Notes under the pieces: model-generated
The model's database searches: none
The model's input: the letters and a program-made list of their open reading frames with translations, nothing else
What the model was told of the DNA's origin: nothing
Assembly (NCBI GenBank): GCA_030727885.1
Contig: JANRAT010000133.1
Span: 1-6,468, forward strand
Direction: 5' to 3'
Length of the DNA: 6,468 bases
Source of the DNA: Rhodospirillales bacterium
GTDB taxonomy: Bacteria > Pseudomonadota > Alphaproteobacteria > Rhodospirillales > Casp-alpha2
Part shown: positions 1 to 6,468 of the stretch, in pieces
Position numbering within the stretch: position 1 is the stretch's first letter
Layout: every line of letters begins with the position of its first letter
Position numbers and translations under genes: made by a program

Positions 1-1267
1 CACCAGGGTTGGTGGCGACTTCAAAGGCGATCCGGTCGATCCCGTGCGCCGACCATTTGTCTTCCGCTTGCGCCGTCACCTGTGTCACGAAGCGGGCCGT
101 ACCGAGCCTGAGCGGTGCCAGCTCGCCGGCCATCGCCTTGTCCAGCGCTGCGGCGGCCTTCTGGCGCTGCGCGCTGAGCTTGTCGGCGGCACTTTTGTAG
201 TTTTTCTTTGCAGCCGCCACGGCAGCCTGCAGCCGTTTGACGTTTTCCCCGCCGGCATCGATATCGGCAAGGTCGGCCTCAAGTTTTTTCTGCACCTCGG
301 CCAGGGCATCGACCTCGACATGGTGTTTCCGTGCCAGTGCGCGCAAAGCAAACAGTCTTTCTTCCGCCACCTCGAGCGCCTGCGGATCCATTTCAAGATC
401 GGCGGTGGCGCGCTCAAGAAAACCGCTGGCATCGGCGACCTCGCTGAGGGCGCGTTGCAGGGCCGACAGGGTCTGGTCTAGACGGCCACCGGCTTTGGGC
501 GCGGCCCGTTCAATTTCATGGACGGCCTTGGCCACTTTGTCTTCGGCGCCGCCCTCACCCGAAAGGACCTGTTCAGCGGCGATGATGGCCGCCGAAATCT
601 GCTCGCCGTGCTGCAAAAGCCGGCGCTTTTCAGCGAGCGTGCTTTCTTCACCAGGCGCCGGGGCCAGGGTCTGCAACTCGTCGACGGCATGACGCAGAAA
701 AGCTTCGTTCTGCAGGGCCAGTCTGGCGGTTTCCTCCGCGGTCTCGAGCGATGTCATCAGATCGCGCAAGTCCGTAAACTTTGCCGCGACGTCGGACACA
801 CTGTCATGATGAGCACCGAAGGCATCCAGCAAGACGCGGTGCCCGGACGGATCGAGCAGTCTTTGTGTTTCAAACTGACCGTGAATTTCGACCAGACACT
901 CGCCGACCTGCTTGAGCAAGCCGACGCTGACCGGCTGATCGTTGATAAAGGCCTTGCTGCGGCCATCACTGCCGAGAACCCGGCGCAGGATCAGGGTGTC
1001 CTCGTCGGCATCGATACCGTTTTCGGCCATCGTCAGTCGCGACGGGTGCCCGGCGGGCACATCGAAGACGGCGCTGACGCTCGCCTGTTCGGCGCCGGCG
1101 CGCAGCATCCTGACTTCGGCGCGATGACCGAGTGCAAGCCCCATGGAGTCCAGCAGGATTGATTTACCGGCACCGGTCTCGCCGGTCAGCACGGCAAGGC
1201 CCCCGGAAAATTCCAGATCAAGCTTGTCGATCAGTACGACGTTACGAATGGAAAGCCGGGTCAGCAT
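1..1267 (-). CDS. recN: DNA repair protein RecN, N-terminal part (cut by window edge)
   Basis: RecN is an SMC-like ATPase that acts in the cytoplasm on double-strand breaks and helps RecA-dependent recombination. The frame is open from an ATG at 1265-1267 to the left edge, giving about 422 residues; the family usually has about 550-560, so the C-terminal Walker B and ABC signature lie outside. The start reads MLTRLSIRNVVLIDKL, typical of RecN. A Walker A motif GETGAGKS is at residues 29-36, and the RecN-like EIHGQFE at 127-133 follows the head half. From about residue 150 the sequence becomes Glu/Lys/Ala/Leu-rich and helical, as expected for the coiled-coil arm. No in-frame ATG, GTG or TTG was found in the gap upstream, so the start is well supported, although the ribosome binding site is weak. 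It begins 37 bp after bamD and is probably co-transcribed with it. I saw no alphaproteobacterial LexA box (GTTC-N7-GTTC) nearby. No frameshift is visible. Confidence 0.96.
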   Translation of the reverse strand, partial: MLTRLSIRNVVLIDKLDLEFSGGLAVLTGETGAGKSILLDSMGLALGHRAEVRMLRAGAEQASVSAVFDVPAGHPSRLTMAENGIDADEDTLILRRVLGSDGRSKAFINDQPVSVGLLKQVGECLVEIHGQFETQRLLDPSGHRVLLDAFGAHHDSVSDVAAKFTDLRDLMTSLETAEETARLALQNEAFLRHAVDELQTLAPAPGEESTLAEKRRLLQHGEQISAAIIAAEQVLSGEGGAEDKVAKAVHEIERAAPKAGGRLDQTLSALQRALSEVADASGFLERATADLEMDPQALEVAEERLFALRALARKHHVEVDALAEVQKKLEADLADIDAGGENVKRLQAAVAAAKKNYKSAADKLSAQRQKAAAALDKAMAGELAPLRLGTARFVTQVTAQAEDKWSAHGIDRIAFEVATNPG

Positions 1268-1304
1268 GTTTGGAAAATTCCCGGAAAAGCGTTTGGCAAC
1301 AAAA

Positions 1305-2108
1305 TCACCAGACTTTGTACCAGGGTTTCTCTACCGTTTCGGCGCTCGGCTTGCCCTCAAACAGATAATACGAATCCGCATACCATTCGCTGTTCGGGAA
1401 GTTATGCCCCAGCACAGCCGCCGTCTTGCGGGCTTCGGCGGTGATCCCCAGGGCCAGATAGGCTTCGGTCAGCCGATGCAGGGCTTCCGGCACGTGCGTT
1501 GTCGTATCGTATTTCTCAACCACCGTGCGGAACCGGTTGATGGCAGCCAGGTATTGTTTCTTTTTCAGATAATACCGGCCGATGTTCATTTCCTTGCCGG
1601 CCAGATGGTCATGGGTCAGATCGATCTTGATCTTGGCATCCCGGGCATACTGGGATTCCGGAAACCGCTTGATGATTTCGGTCATCGTCCCAAGCGCCAG
1701 TTCGGTCATTTTCTGGTCGCGGGCAACGTCTGAAATCTGTTCGTAGTAGCTCAGCGCTTTCAGATAATAGGCATAGGCAACGTCGCGATTCGCCGGATGC
1801 AGCTGGATAAAGCGGTCGAGCGCGATAATCGCATCGTCATAGCGGTTGTTCTGGTAATACGAATAAGCCGCCATCAACTCCGCTTTGGTCGCCCATACCG
1901 AATACGGGTGCTGGCGTTCGACTTCATCGAATTCCTTAGCGGCGTCCTTGTAGTAGCCGTCTTTCATATAGCTCATGGCGCTGTTGTAGATTTCAGCGAC
2001 CGGCCGCTCGATGTATTCGGGTTCGTCATTGATGGTGCACGCGCCAAGCGAAACCGCCATCAGGGCCGTTGCGACGCATATCCTCAAAGTTCCACGAACC
2101 CGCTGCAT
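1305..2108 (-). CDS. bamD: Outer membrane assembly lipoprotein BamD (ComL/YfiO family)
   Basis: BamD is the essential lipoprotein of the BAM complex, which folds beta-barrel proteins into the outer membrane; it sits on the periplasmic face and contacts BamA. The 267-residue product is of normal family length. It opens with a basic stretch (MQRVRGTLR), a hydrophobic segment and a lipobox LGAC, making Cys24 the lipidated first residue of the mature protein. The following residue is Thr25, not Asp, consistent with Lol transport to the outer membrane. Residues about 35-250 form tandem TPR-like helical hairpins, for example AEIYNSAMSYMKDGYYKDAA at 38-57 and repeats rich in spaced Tyr and Ala. PEALHRLTEAYLALG at 207-221 matches the last conserved TPR. 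A purine-rich GGGAAAG lies about 10 nt before the ATG, supporting this start; another ATG upstream is out of frame. It lies between lpxC (199-bp gap) and recN (37-bp gap). Confidence 0.95.
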   Translation of the reverse strand: MQRVRGTLRICVATALMAVSLGACTINDEPEYIERPVAEIYNSAMSYMKDGYYKDAAKEFDEVERQHPYSVWATKAELMAAYSYYQNNRYDDAIIALDRFIQLHPANRDVAYAYYLKALSYYEQISDVARDQKMTELALGTMTEIIKRFPESQYARDAKIKIDLTHDHLAGKEMNIGRYYLKKKQYLAAINRFRTVVEKYDTTTHVPEALHRLTEAYLALGITAEARKTAAVLGHNFPNSEWYADSYYLFEGKPSAETVEKPWYKVW

Positions 2109-2130
2109 TGAACTGACTTTCCCATACCTG

Positions 2131-2157
2131 TTCCCGGGGCTTGTGCCCGGGCCGGAA
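2131..2157 (-). other. GC-rich hairpin in the bamD leader
   Basis: CCCGGGGC (2133-2140), a TTGT loop and GCCCGGG (2145-2151) form a seven-pair stem with one bulged C, about 25 nt before the bamD start. Flanking TTCC and GGAA can pair in an alternative register. There is no T-run after it on the minus strand, so it does not look like a terminator of lpxC. It could stabilise the bamD message or modulate its translation; that is inference from structure alone. Confidence 0.35.
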
Positions 2158-2192
2158 CATTCACTCTGATCCGTGAACCCGAGTCTCCCGAC

Positions 2193-2223
2193 AGTATATC
2201 ACGTTCGGGGCGCGAATCTGCAA
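2193..2223 (-). promoter_or_regulatory. Candidate sigma-70 promoter for bamD(-recN)
   Basis: On the minus strand TATACT (2193-2198) matches the -10 consensus at five of six positions. TTGCAG (2218-2223) provides the TTG core of a -35 element, but the spacer is 19 bp, longer than ideal. The implied transcript would start near 2186 and have a leader of roughly 75-80 nt including the GC-rich hairpin. Two GANTC sites flank it (2181-2185 and 2214-2218). This is a motif match by eye only; read-through from lpxC is not excluded, as I see no terminator after lpxC. Confidence 0.35.
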
Positions 2224-2242
2224 GCAGAGAGACGCACTTGCA
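2219..2242. repeat. Inverted repeat TGCAAG-N12-CTTGCA in the lpxC-bamD gap
   Basis: Two perfect 6-bp arms (2219-2224 and 2237-2242) are separated by 12 bp and overlap the -35 part of the candidate bamD promoter. The geometry would suit a dimeric regulator or a weak RNA hairpin. A 6-bp repeat of this type can occur by chance, so no regulator is assigned. Confidence 0.3.
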
Positions 2243-2307
2243 ACCGTGTTATTGGTCTGATTGTTCGTGGGGGCGGAAAACCAGCGCTGAAACGAGGCCG
2301 TGCAGGC

Positions 2308-3288
2308 TCAGACGATGGCGTCCATCGGATCTGCGTAGATGCCGCCGTCGACGGCGAAATGCACGGCATCACCGCTGAGAACATCCCATGTCCAGGCGTC
2401 ATCATCAGCGAAAAGCGCCTGCAGCAGCTTGTTATTGGCGGCATGGCCTGAGCACACACCTTCAAAACGGCCGAGAATCGGCGCACCGGCGAGATAAAGA
2501 TCGCCAATCGCGTCCAGAACCTTGTGGCGCACGAATTCGTCATCAAAGCGCAGGCCGTCTTTGTTCATGATGCCGTCATGGCTGACGACGATGGCATTAT
2601 CAAGCGAGCCGCCCTTGGCCAGACCGGCTTCCCAAAGCGCTTCAACTTCGTGCAGGAAGCCGAAAGTGCGGGCCTTGGACAATTCCTTGCGGAATGCACC
2701 ATTGACGACCTTCAGGCTCATTTCCTGACGTTTGACGACATTGCTGTTGAAATCGATCTGGAAATCCATGACCTGCGTTTCAGCCGGCGAGATCGCAACG
2801 TGACCGGAGCCATAACCAACTTCGACCCGCTTGAGGATACGGATGACGCGGCGCGGCGCATTCTGTTCAACGACGCCGGCGTTTTCGATCAGATGCACGA
2901 ACGGCTCGGAGCTGCCGTCCATAATCGGCACTTCGCCGCCGTCTATTTCGATTTCGACGTTGTCGACACCACAACCGGCCAGCGCGGCCATGACGTGTTC
3001 GACCGTACCGATGGTGACACCGTCCTTGTTGCCGAGCACTGAGCACAGACGCGTATCAACGACATGATCCCAGCGAGCCGGAACCACGTTATCAACATCC
3101 GTGACATCAATGCGGCGGAAGACGACGCCATGATTGACGCCTGCAGGATGGATCGTCATGGTGATATTATGACCGGAATGAAGGCCGACGCCGGTGCATT
3201 TGATCACGGATTTCAAGGTACGCTGACGGACAACGGTTTCTTTGACGGGCTCGGTTGACAGGTCAGTGCGGCTTCCTTGATCGAACAT
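2308..3288 (-). CDS. lpxC: UDP-3-O-acyl-N-acetylglucosamine deacetylase LpxC
   Basis: LpxC is the cytoplasmic zinc hydrolase that removes the acetyl group from UDP-3-O-acyl-GlcNAc, the committed step of lipid A synthesis. The product has 326 residues, slightly longer than the usual 300-310 because of about 20 extra N-terminal residues before RQRTLKSVIKCTGVGLHSG. Both homologous domains are complete. Expected active-site residues are present: Glu97 and His98 in TVEHVMAAL, Thr208 in ARTFGF, the zinc ligands His255 and Asp259 in RHKVLDAIGDL, and the catalytic His282 in GHAANNKLL. No alternative start codon was seen in the short N-terminal extension, so the ATG at 3286-3288 stands, though its ribosome binding site (TGGGGG about 12 nt upstream) is weak. 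It follows ftsZ but is separated from it by a strong terminator, so it probably has its own promoter. In Enterobacteria LpxC level is set by FtsH proteolysis; nothing here shows whether that applies. Confidence 0.97.
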   Translation of the reverse strand: MFDQGSRTDLSTEPVKETVVRQRTLKSVIKCTGVGLHSGHNITMTIHPAGVNHGVVFRRIDVTDVDNVVPARWDHVVDTRLCSVLGNKDGVTIGTVEHVMAALAGCGVDNVEIEIDGGEVPIMDGSSEPFVHLIENAGVVEQNAPRRVIRILKRVEVGYGSGHVAISPAETQVMDFQIDFNSNVVKRQEMSLKVVNGAFRKELSKARTFGFLHEVEALWEAGLAKGGSLDNAIVVSHDGIMNKDGLRFDDEFVRHKVLDAIGDLYLAGAPILGRFEGVCSGHAANNKLLQALFADDDAWTWDVLSGDAVHFAVDGGIYADPMDAIV

Positions 3289-3511
3289 TTAGTCTTGGCC
3301 CCCAGGCGGTTGACGCCTCGAAAAAAACAGGATGGTTGTTGAGTGTGTGTGTAGCAACTGCCTCTAATCCACTCAAATCAACATTTGTTTCCGATTGTTA
3401 CGATATTTGTATTTATAAACAGTTACTTATCAGATGCATATTTCAGCCCGTCCAATGCGGGCCGAGCGTCTGGATGACGGCATTCGGATAGCAACGGGAT
3501 TCTGCGGCACC
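3289..3511 (-). promoter_or_regulatory. lpxC upstream region, AT-rich, with a tentative promoter
   Basis: I see no credible gene here. The stretch from about 3360 to 3445 is clearly richer in A and T than the surrounding genes, including TTTATAAA at 3412-3419, as expected of a promoter region. The terminator just upstream implies that lpxC needs a start site here. The best spaced pair I can find on the minus strand is TTGGAC (3450-3455) with TGATAA (3427-3432) at 17 bp, but the -10 match is poor, so the exact promoter is not settled. A (GT)5 run lies at 3342-3351. Confidence 0.4.
3304..3318 (-). other. Small hairpin just upstream of lpxC
   Basis: AGGCG (3304-3308) and CGCCT (3314-3318) pair around a 5-nt loop. 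The stem ends beside the G-run that is the only Shine-Dalgarno-like sequence for lpxC. A run of seven T on the minus strand (3321-3327) precedes it rather than follows it, so it is not a terminator for the minus strand. A role in lpxC translation is possible but unproven. Confidence 0.25.
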
Positions 3512-3540
3512 AAAAAGGGGCGCCCGAGGGCACCCCTTTT
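3512..3540 (-). terminator. Rho-independent terminator after ftsZ
   Basis: Read on the minus strand the sequence is AAAAGGGGTGCC, loop CTCG, then GGCGCCCCTTTTT. This gives a 12-bp stem with one G-U pair and a tetraloop, ending in a run of five T. On the plus strand the wobble becomes a C-A mismatch, so the structure favours minus-strand transcripts. It lies about 50 nt after the ftsZ stop and should end the ftsA-ftsZ message before lpxC. A small extra hairpin (CGGGT and ACCCG, 3548-3563) lies between it and the ftsZ stop. Confidence 0.88.
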
Positions 3541-3588
3541 GTTATCGCGGGTTTTTACACCCGTTCCATGCGCCAATCCGTCAGACGA

Positions 3589-5427
3589 TCAGTTGGCCTG
3601 ACGTCGCAGGAATGCCGGAATATCGAGCAGATCGGCATCGTCATCGACGGCTTCCTGGATACGGTCTTCGGGATCCAGACCGCCGAGCGTCGGCTGCGGC
3701 ATGGCCTGTGTCGCCACACTTGCGCCGACCGCACGTCCACCACCGCTGGGCGTAATGATTCGCTCAGCCTTGGGCTCACCGCTCTCGCGAGACGGCGGTG
3801 TGATTTCATGCCTGGAGCCGCCGGTAACCCGGTCGATGGCCGCTTTGCCGGTCCCCGTAACCAGCTCGAACAGGCTGGTCTTGGTTTTGACTGCCGGTTT
3901 TTTCTCTTCCGGTTCCTTGCCGCCCGTGATCCGTGCCGCTTCAGCCATCGGGTCACCATTTTTGGTGATATCACTGCCGGCATCGTCGATGCCAACAGCC
4001 GGTTTCGGGATGAAGGCATCCGTCGCGCCGACTTTCGGGGCTGCCGCGACCGGTTCTTCAACTTCCGCTGCCGCTGCAGGACGGATAAATGCCGGAACCG
4101 GGGCTTCTGCTTCAGAATCCACCGACATCGGTTCGGTGACCTCTTCGGAGTCATCTTCGACATCGGCTTCGGCATGCGCTTCAACCGCTGCTTCAGCTGC
4201 AGCTGCCGGACGAGGCGTGTCCATGATCTGGAAGGCTGATGCCTCTTCGATCATATCGTCTTCAGGCTCGGCAACGGCCGGCTTTGCAGAGGCGGTATCG
4301 GCTGCTGCTGCCGGTTTGCTCTCGGTTGCGGCGACGGCAGGCTGTGCTGCCGGTGCACGCCGCATTGAAACGTCAGGCATTTCCGGGCGGATTTGACGAA
4401 CCATCGGCGCCTGGCTGACCGTCAGGATCTGCGGACGCGGTTGTTCGGCAGCGACCGAATCGATCCCGGTAGCCACAACCGATACCCGCATCAGACCGTC
4501 GAGTTCCTTGTCGAAGGCGGAACCGATGATGATGTGCGCATCGTTATCAACTTCACTGCGGATACGGTTGGCCGCTTCATCGACTTCGAACAGCGTGATG
4601 TCCATGCCGCCGGTGATGTTGATGAGCACGCCCTTGGCACCCTTCATCGAGGAATCGTCAAGCAGCGGATTGTTGATTGCCGCTTCTGCCGCTTCCATCG
4701 CACGACGTTCGCCTGAGGCTTCGCCAGTGCCCATCATCGCCTTGCCCATTTCACCCATGACCGAGCGAATATCGGCAAAATCGAGATTGATCAGACCCGG
4801 CATGGTCATCAGATCGGTAACGCCTCTGACGCCGGAATAGAGAACTTCATCGGCCATCGCGAAGGCGTCGGCGAAGGTGGTGTTCTCGTTGGCGATCCTG
4901 AACAGGTTCTGGTTCGGGATGATGATCAGGGTATCGACATAGTTTTCGAGGTCCTGAATGCCGGCTTCGGCGATCCGCATGCGATGCGAACCTTCGAAGT
5001 GGAACGGCTTGGTGACCACGGCGACCGTCAGAATGCCGCGTTCCTTGGCAGCCTTGGCAATCGCCGGTGCTGCACCGGTCCCGGTGCCGCCGCCCATACC
5101 GGCGGCGATGAAGACCATGTGTGCGCCTTCAAGTTCGGACATCACCTTATCAAGGCTTTCTTCGGCCGCGATCCGCCCGACATCGGGTCTGGACCCGGCG
5201 CCAAGCCCTTCGGTTACGTCAGCGCCAAGCTGCACGCGACGATCCGTTTTGGCCCGCACCAGTGCTTGCGCATCGGTATTGGCGACGACGAAATCGACTC
5301 CCTGCAGTTCCTTGGAGATCATGTTGTTTACGGCATTGCCGCCGGCGCCGCCGACACCAAGAACGGTGATCCGCGGTTTCAATTCCGAGGTATCTCCGCC
5401 CCCGGGAACACTAATGTTGATGCTCAT
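3589..5427 (-). CDS. ftsZ: Cell division GTPase FtsZ, with long disordered linker
   Basis: FtsZ is the tubulin-like GTPase that polymerises into the ring organising division at midcell. The chosen start (ATG 5425-5427) gives 612 residues beginning [10 protein letters not shown]. It has a GGAG ribosome binding site 6 nt upstream and matches the usual alphaproteobacterial N-terminus; an in-frame ATG at 5472 would add 15 residues but has no ribosome binding site. The GTPase core spans about residues 16-330, with [13 protein letters not shown] (24-36), the tubulin signature GGGTGTG (112-118) and the T7 loop NLDFADI (214-220) carrying the catalytic aspartates. Residues about 335-590 are a low-complexity Ala/Glu/Pro linker containing an ordered-looking island [15 protein letters not shown] (518-532). 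The C-terminal peptide [13 protein letters not shown] is the expected binding site for FtsA and other partners. E. coli FtsZ has 383 residues; long linkers are common in Alphaproteobacteria. It follows ftsA after 95 bp and is followed by a terminator. Confidence 0.98.
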   Translation of the reverse strand: MSINISVPGGGDTSELKPRITVLGVGGAGGNAVNNMISKELQGVDFVVANTDAQALVRAKTDRRVQLGADVTEGLGAGSRPDVGRIAAEESLDKVMSELEGAHMVFIAAGMGGGTGTGAAPAIAKAAKERGILTVAVVTKPFHFEGSHRMRIAEAGIQDLENYVDTLIIIPNQNLFRIANENTTFADAFAMADEVLYSGVRGVTDLMTMPGLINLDFADIRSVMGEMGKAMMGTGEASGERRAMEAAEAAINNPLLDDSSMKGAKGVLINITGGMDITLFEVDEAANRIRSEVDNDAHIIIGSAFDKELDGLMRVSVVATGIDSVAAEQPRPQILTVSQAPMVRQIRPEMPDVSMRRAPAAQPAVAATESKPAAAADTASAKPAVAEPEDDMIEEASAFQIMDTPRPAAAAEAAVEAHAEADVEDDSEEVTEPMSVDSEAEAPVPAFIRPAAAAEVEEPVAAAPKVGATDAFIPKPAVGIDDAGSDITKNGDPMAEAARITGGKEPEEKKPAVKTKTSLFELVTGTGKAAIDRVTGGSRHEITPPSRESGEPKAERIITPSGGGRAVGASVATQAMPQPTLGGLDPEDRIQEAVDDDADLLDIPAFLRRQAN

Positions 5428-5433
5428 GTCAGA

Positions 5434-5437
5434 CTCC
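5434..5437 (-). promoter_or_regulatory. Ribosome binding site that decides the ftsZ start
   Basis: GGAG on the minus strand lies 6 nt before the ATG at 5425-5427. It supports this start over the in-frame ATG at 5470-5472, before which no purine-rich site is visible. A GANTC sequence (GAGTC, 5432-5436) overlaps it. Confidence 0.75.
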
Positions 5438-5471
5438 GTTTCTGTCGAATTGCTGTGACTGTTTGATCTCA

Positions 5472-5484
5472 TGACGCCGCGTCA
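5472..5484. repeat. 13-bp perfect palindrome in the ftsA-ftsZ gap
   Basis: TGACGCCGCGTCA is a perfect 6+1+6 inverted repeat, 45 bp before the ftsZ start. It touches the rejected upstream ATG of ftsZ. It could be an operator for a dimeric regulator of ftsZ, or it could be chance. No match to a named regulator is claimed. Confidence 0.4.
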
Positions 5485-5522
5485 ATAAACGGCATGAAGG
5501 TATGCGTTGATTAATGCCCATC

Positions 5523-6468
5523 TTAAAAATTCTCCCTTAACCAATAGCCGATCCTGCCCAGCCAACTATTCGGCGGCTGGGGTAAATTCATGGCCGCTTC
5601 TATCGGCATTTCCTGTGCCGCAACGGCGTATTCAAGCAGACCGGAAGCGCCCGAAAAGGCAGGTCCGGCAACCGCTTCGGCGAGACCTTCGACCGAGCGC
5701 GGGCTGGCGATCCGCACATGGTGCAGGAAAGCCTGTGAAGCCATTTCCGAAATACCGGTCAGCTGCGCGGTGCCGCCGGTCAGCACGATCCTCCCGGCAA
5801 GCTGCAGGAAGCCTGCTTTTTCCAGACGTTCACGAACCAGATCAAAAATTTCCTCGACGCGCGGGCGAATGATGCCGACCAGCATCGAACGCGGCACCTG
5901 AATGGTACCGGTTTCATCATTTTCACCGACCAGCGGCACCTGAATGACTTCGCTGTCATCCGATGCCGACGGCAGGCAGGTGCCGTAAAGATTCTTCATG
6001 CGCTCGGCATGGCCGAACGGGGTCGACAGGCCGCGTGCAATGTCGTTGGTGATGTGATTGCCGCCGATCGGAATGACCTCGGTGTGGATCAGCTCACCGT
6101 CAAAGAACAGAGCGATGCCGGTGGTACCGCCGCCGATATCGATGCAGGCCGCGCCCATCTTTTTCTCGTCTTCAACGAGGCATGACAGCGCCGATGCAAA
6201 TGGCGAGACAACCATCGCATCAACATGCAGATGGCAGCGCTCGACAACGGCATGCAGATTGCGGAGCGGCGCCGTCGCCGCCGTCACCACATGCACATTG
6301 ACGCCCAGCATCTCGCCGAACATGCCGATCGGGTCACGCACGCCGCGATTGCCGTCGACCGAAAAGCCGACCGGAATTTTATGCACGATCTCGCGGTCTA
6401 CCGGCGTGTCCTTCAGCAGCACCGTCGGGTCCATCAGTCGGCGCATGTCGTGTTCGGTTATGCCGTGT
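5523..6468 (-). CDS. ftsA: Cell division protein FtsA, C-terminal part (cut by window edge)
   Basis: FtsA is the actin-like ATPase that anchors FtsZ filaments to the inner membrane and recruits later division proteins. The window holds the last 314 residues of a protein usually about 410-440 long; the frame is open through the right edge, so an ATG at 6444-6446 is internal and not the start. Visible motifs (numbered from the first complete codon at the edge) are CIDIGGGTTGIALF at 108-121, the second phosphate-binding motif of the actin/Hsp70 fold, and RIVLTGGTAQLTGI, the adenosine-binding motif. The insertion of the FtsA-specific 1C subdomain should lie in the preceding part (DREIVHKIPVGFSVDG). 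The protein ends with NSWLGRIGYWLRENF, an amphipathic helix with Trp, Leu and Arg that serves as the membrane-targeting sequence. ftsZ follows 95 bp downstream on the same strand, the classical ftsA-ftsZ pair; both are probably ended by the terminator after ftsZ. Confidence 0.97.
   Translation of the reverse strand, partial: HGITEHDMRRLMDPTVLLKDTPVDREIVHKIPVGFSVDGNRGVRDPIGMFGEMLGVNVHVVTAATAPLRNLHAVVERCHLHVDAMVVSPFASALSCLVEDEKKMGAACIDIGGGTTGIALFFDGELIHTEVIPIGGNHITNDIARGLSTPFGHAERMKNLYGTCLPSASDDSEVIQVPLVGENDETGTIQVPRSMLVGIIRPRVEEIFDLVRERLEKAGFLQLAGRIVLTGGTAQLTGISEMASQAFLHHVRIASPRSVEGLAEAVAGPAFSGASGLLEYAVAAQEMPIEAAMNLPQPPNSWLGRIGYWLRENF

Noticed and set aside
518..1162. Plus-strand open frame of 214 residues
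   Set aside because: It lies entirely opposite recN, whose minus-strand frame has clear RecN motifs. No ribosome binding site or recognisable protein was seen.
2524..3042. Plus-strand open frame of 172 residues
   Set aside because: It is antisense to lpxC, which has all its active-site residues; there is no independent coding evidence.
3342..3351. (GT)5 dinucleotide run as a phase-variable repeat
   Set aside because: It is too short to be a convincing slippage tract and lies in untranslated sequence.
3701..4396. Plus-strand Ala/Ser-rich open frame of 231 residues, and overlapping frames at 3555-4239
   Set aside because: These are shadows of the low-complexity ftsZ linker, whose biased codons leave other frames free of stops.
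5470..5472. Upstream ATG as the ftsZ start (627 residues)
   Set aside because: It has no ribosome binding site and gives an atypical N-terminus ([15 protein letters not shown]). The ATG at 5425-5427 fits the family and has GGAG.
5511..5540. Three TTAA sequences around the ftsA stop, suggestive of a CtrA box
   Set aside because: The spacings are 8 and 10 bp, not the canonical TTAA-N7-TTAA, and one TTAA includes the ftsA stop codon.
6444..6446. ATG as the start of ftsA
   Set aside because: The frame continues open to the window edge, and the product would lack the N-terminal part of the FtsA fold.
1..6468. A novel system, mobile element or CRISPR array
   Set aside because: All five genes are conserved core genes in a standard order, and no transposase, long repeats or unexplained coding sequence was found.

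Overview
The window is a stretch of alphaproteobacterial chromosome with every gene on the minus strand. Read in the direction of transcription (right to left), the order is ftsA (C-terminal part), ftsZ, lpxC, bamD and recN (N-terminal part). This is the downstream end of the division and cell-wall (dcw) cluster. Its continuation into outer-membrane biogenesis and DNA repair genes is the usual order in Alphaproteobacteria. The moderately GC-rich sequence, the long Ala/Glu/Pro-rich FtsZ linker and the sequence flavour of BamD and LpxC suggest a Rhodospirillales-like organism. That placement is judged by eye and is not a database result.

Region by region: 5523-6468 is ftsA, entering from the right edge and ending in a membrane-targeting amphipathic helix. 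A 95-bp gap follows, holding a 13-bp palindrome and a good ribosome binding site. ftsZ occupies 3589-5427; the better-supported start is internal to the longest possible reading frame. A strong rho-independent terminator at 3512-3540 closes the ftsA-ftsZ transcript. The rest of the roughly 300-bp gap up to 3288 is AT-rich and probably carries the lpxC promoter. lpxC is at 2308-3288. A 199-bp gap (2109-2307) holds a candidate bamD promoter, an inverted repeat and a GC-rich hairpin. bamD (1305-2108) is followed after 37 bp by recN (1-1267), which runs off the left edge.

Functionally, FtsA tethers FtsZ polymers to the inner membrane at the division site. LpxC commits UDP-acyl-GlcNAc to lipid A synthesis. 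BamD is the essential lipoprotein of the machine that inserts beta-barrel proteins into the outer membrane. RecN is an SMC-like ATPase for double-strand break repair. The layout thus couples division to envelope growth, but the terminator and gaps suggest at least two or three transcription units.

The region is ordinary core genome: I see no mobile elements, CRISPR arrays, tRNA or rRNA genes, or unknown protein-coding genes. The points worth a second look are modest: peptide-like motifs inside the FtsZ linker, the ftsZ start choice, and the regulatory content of the three larger intergenic gaps.
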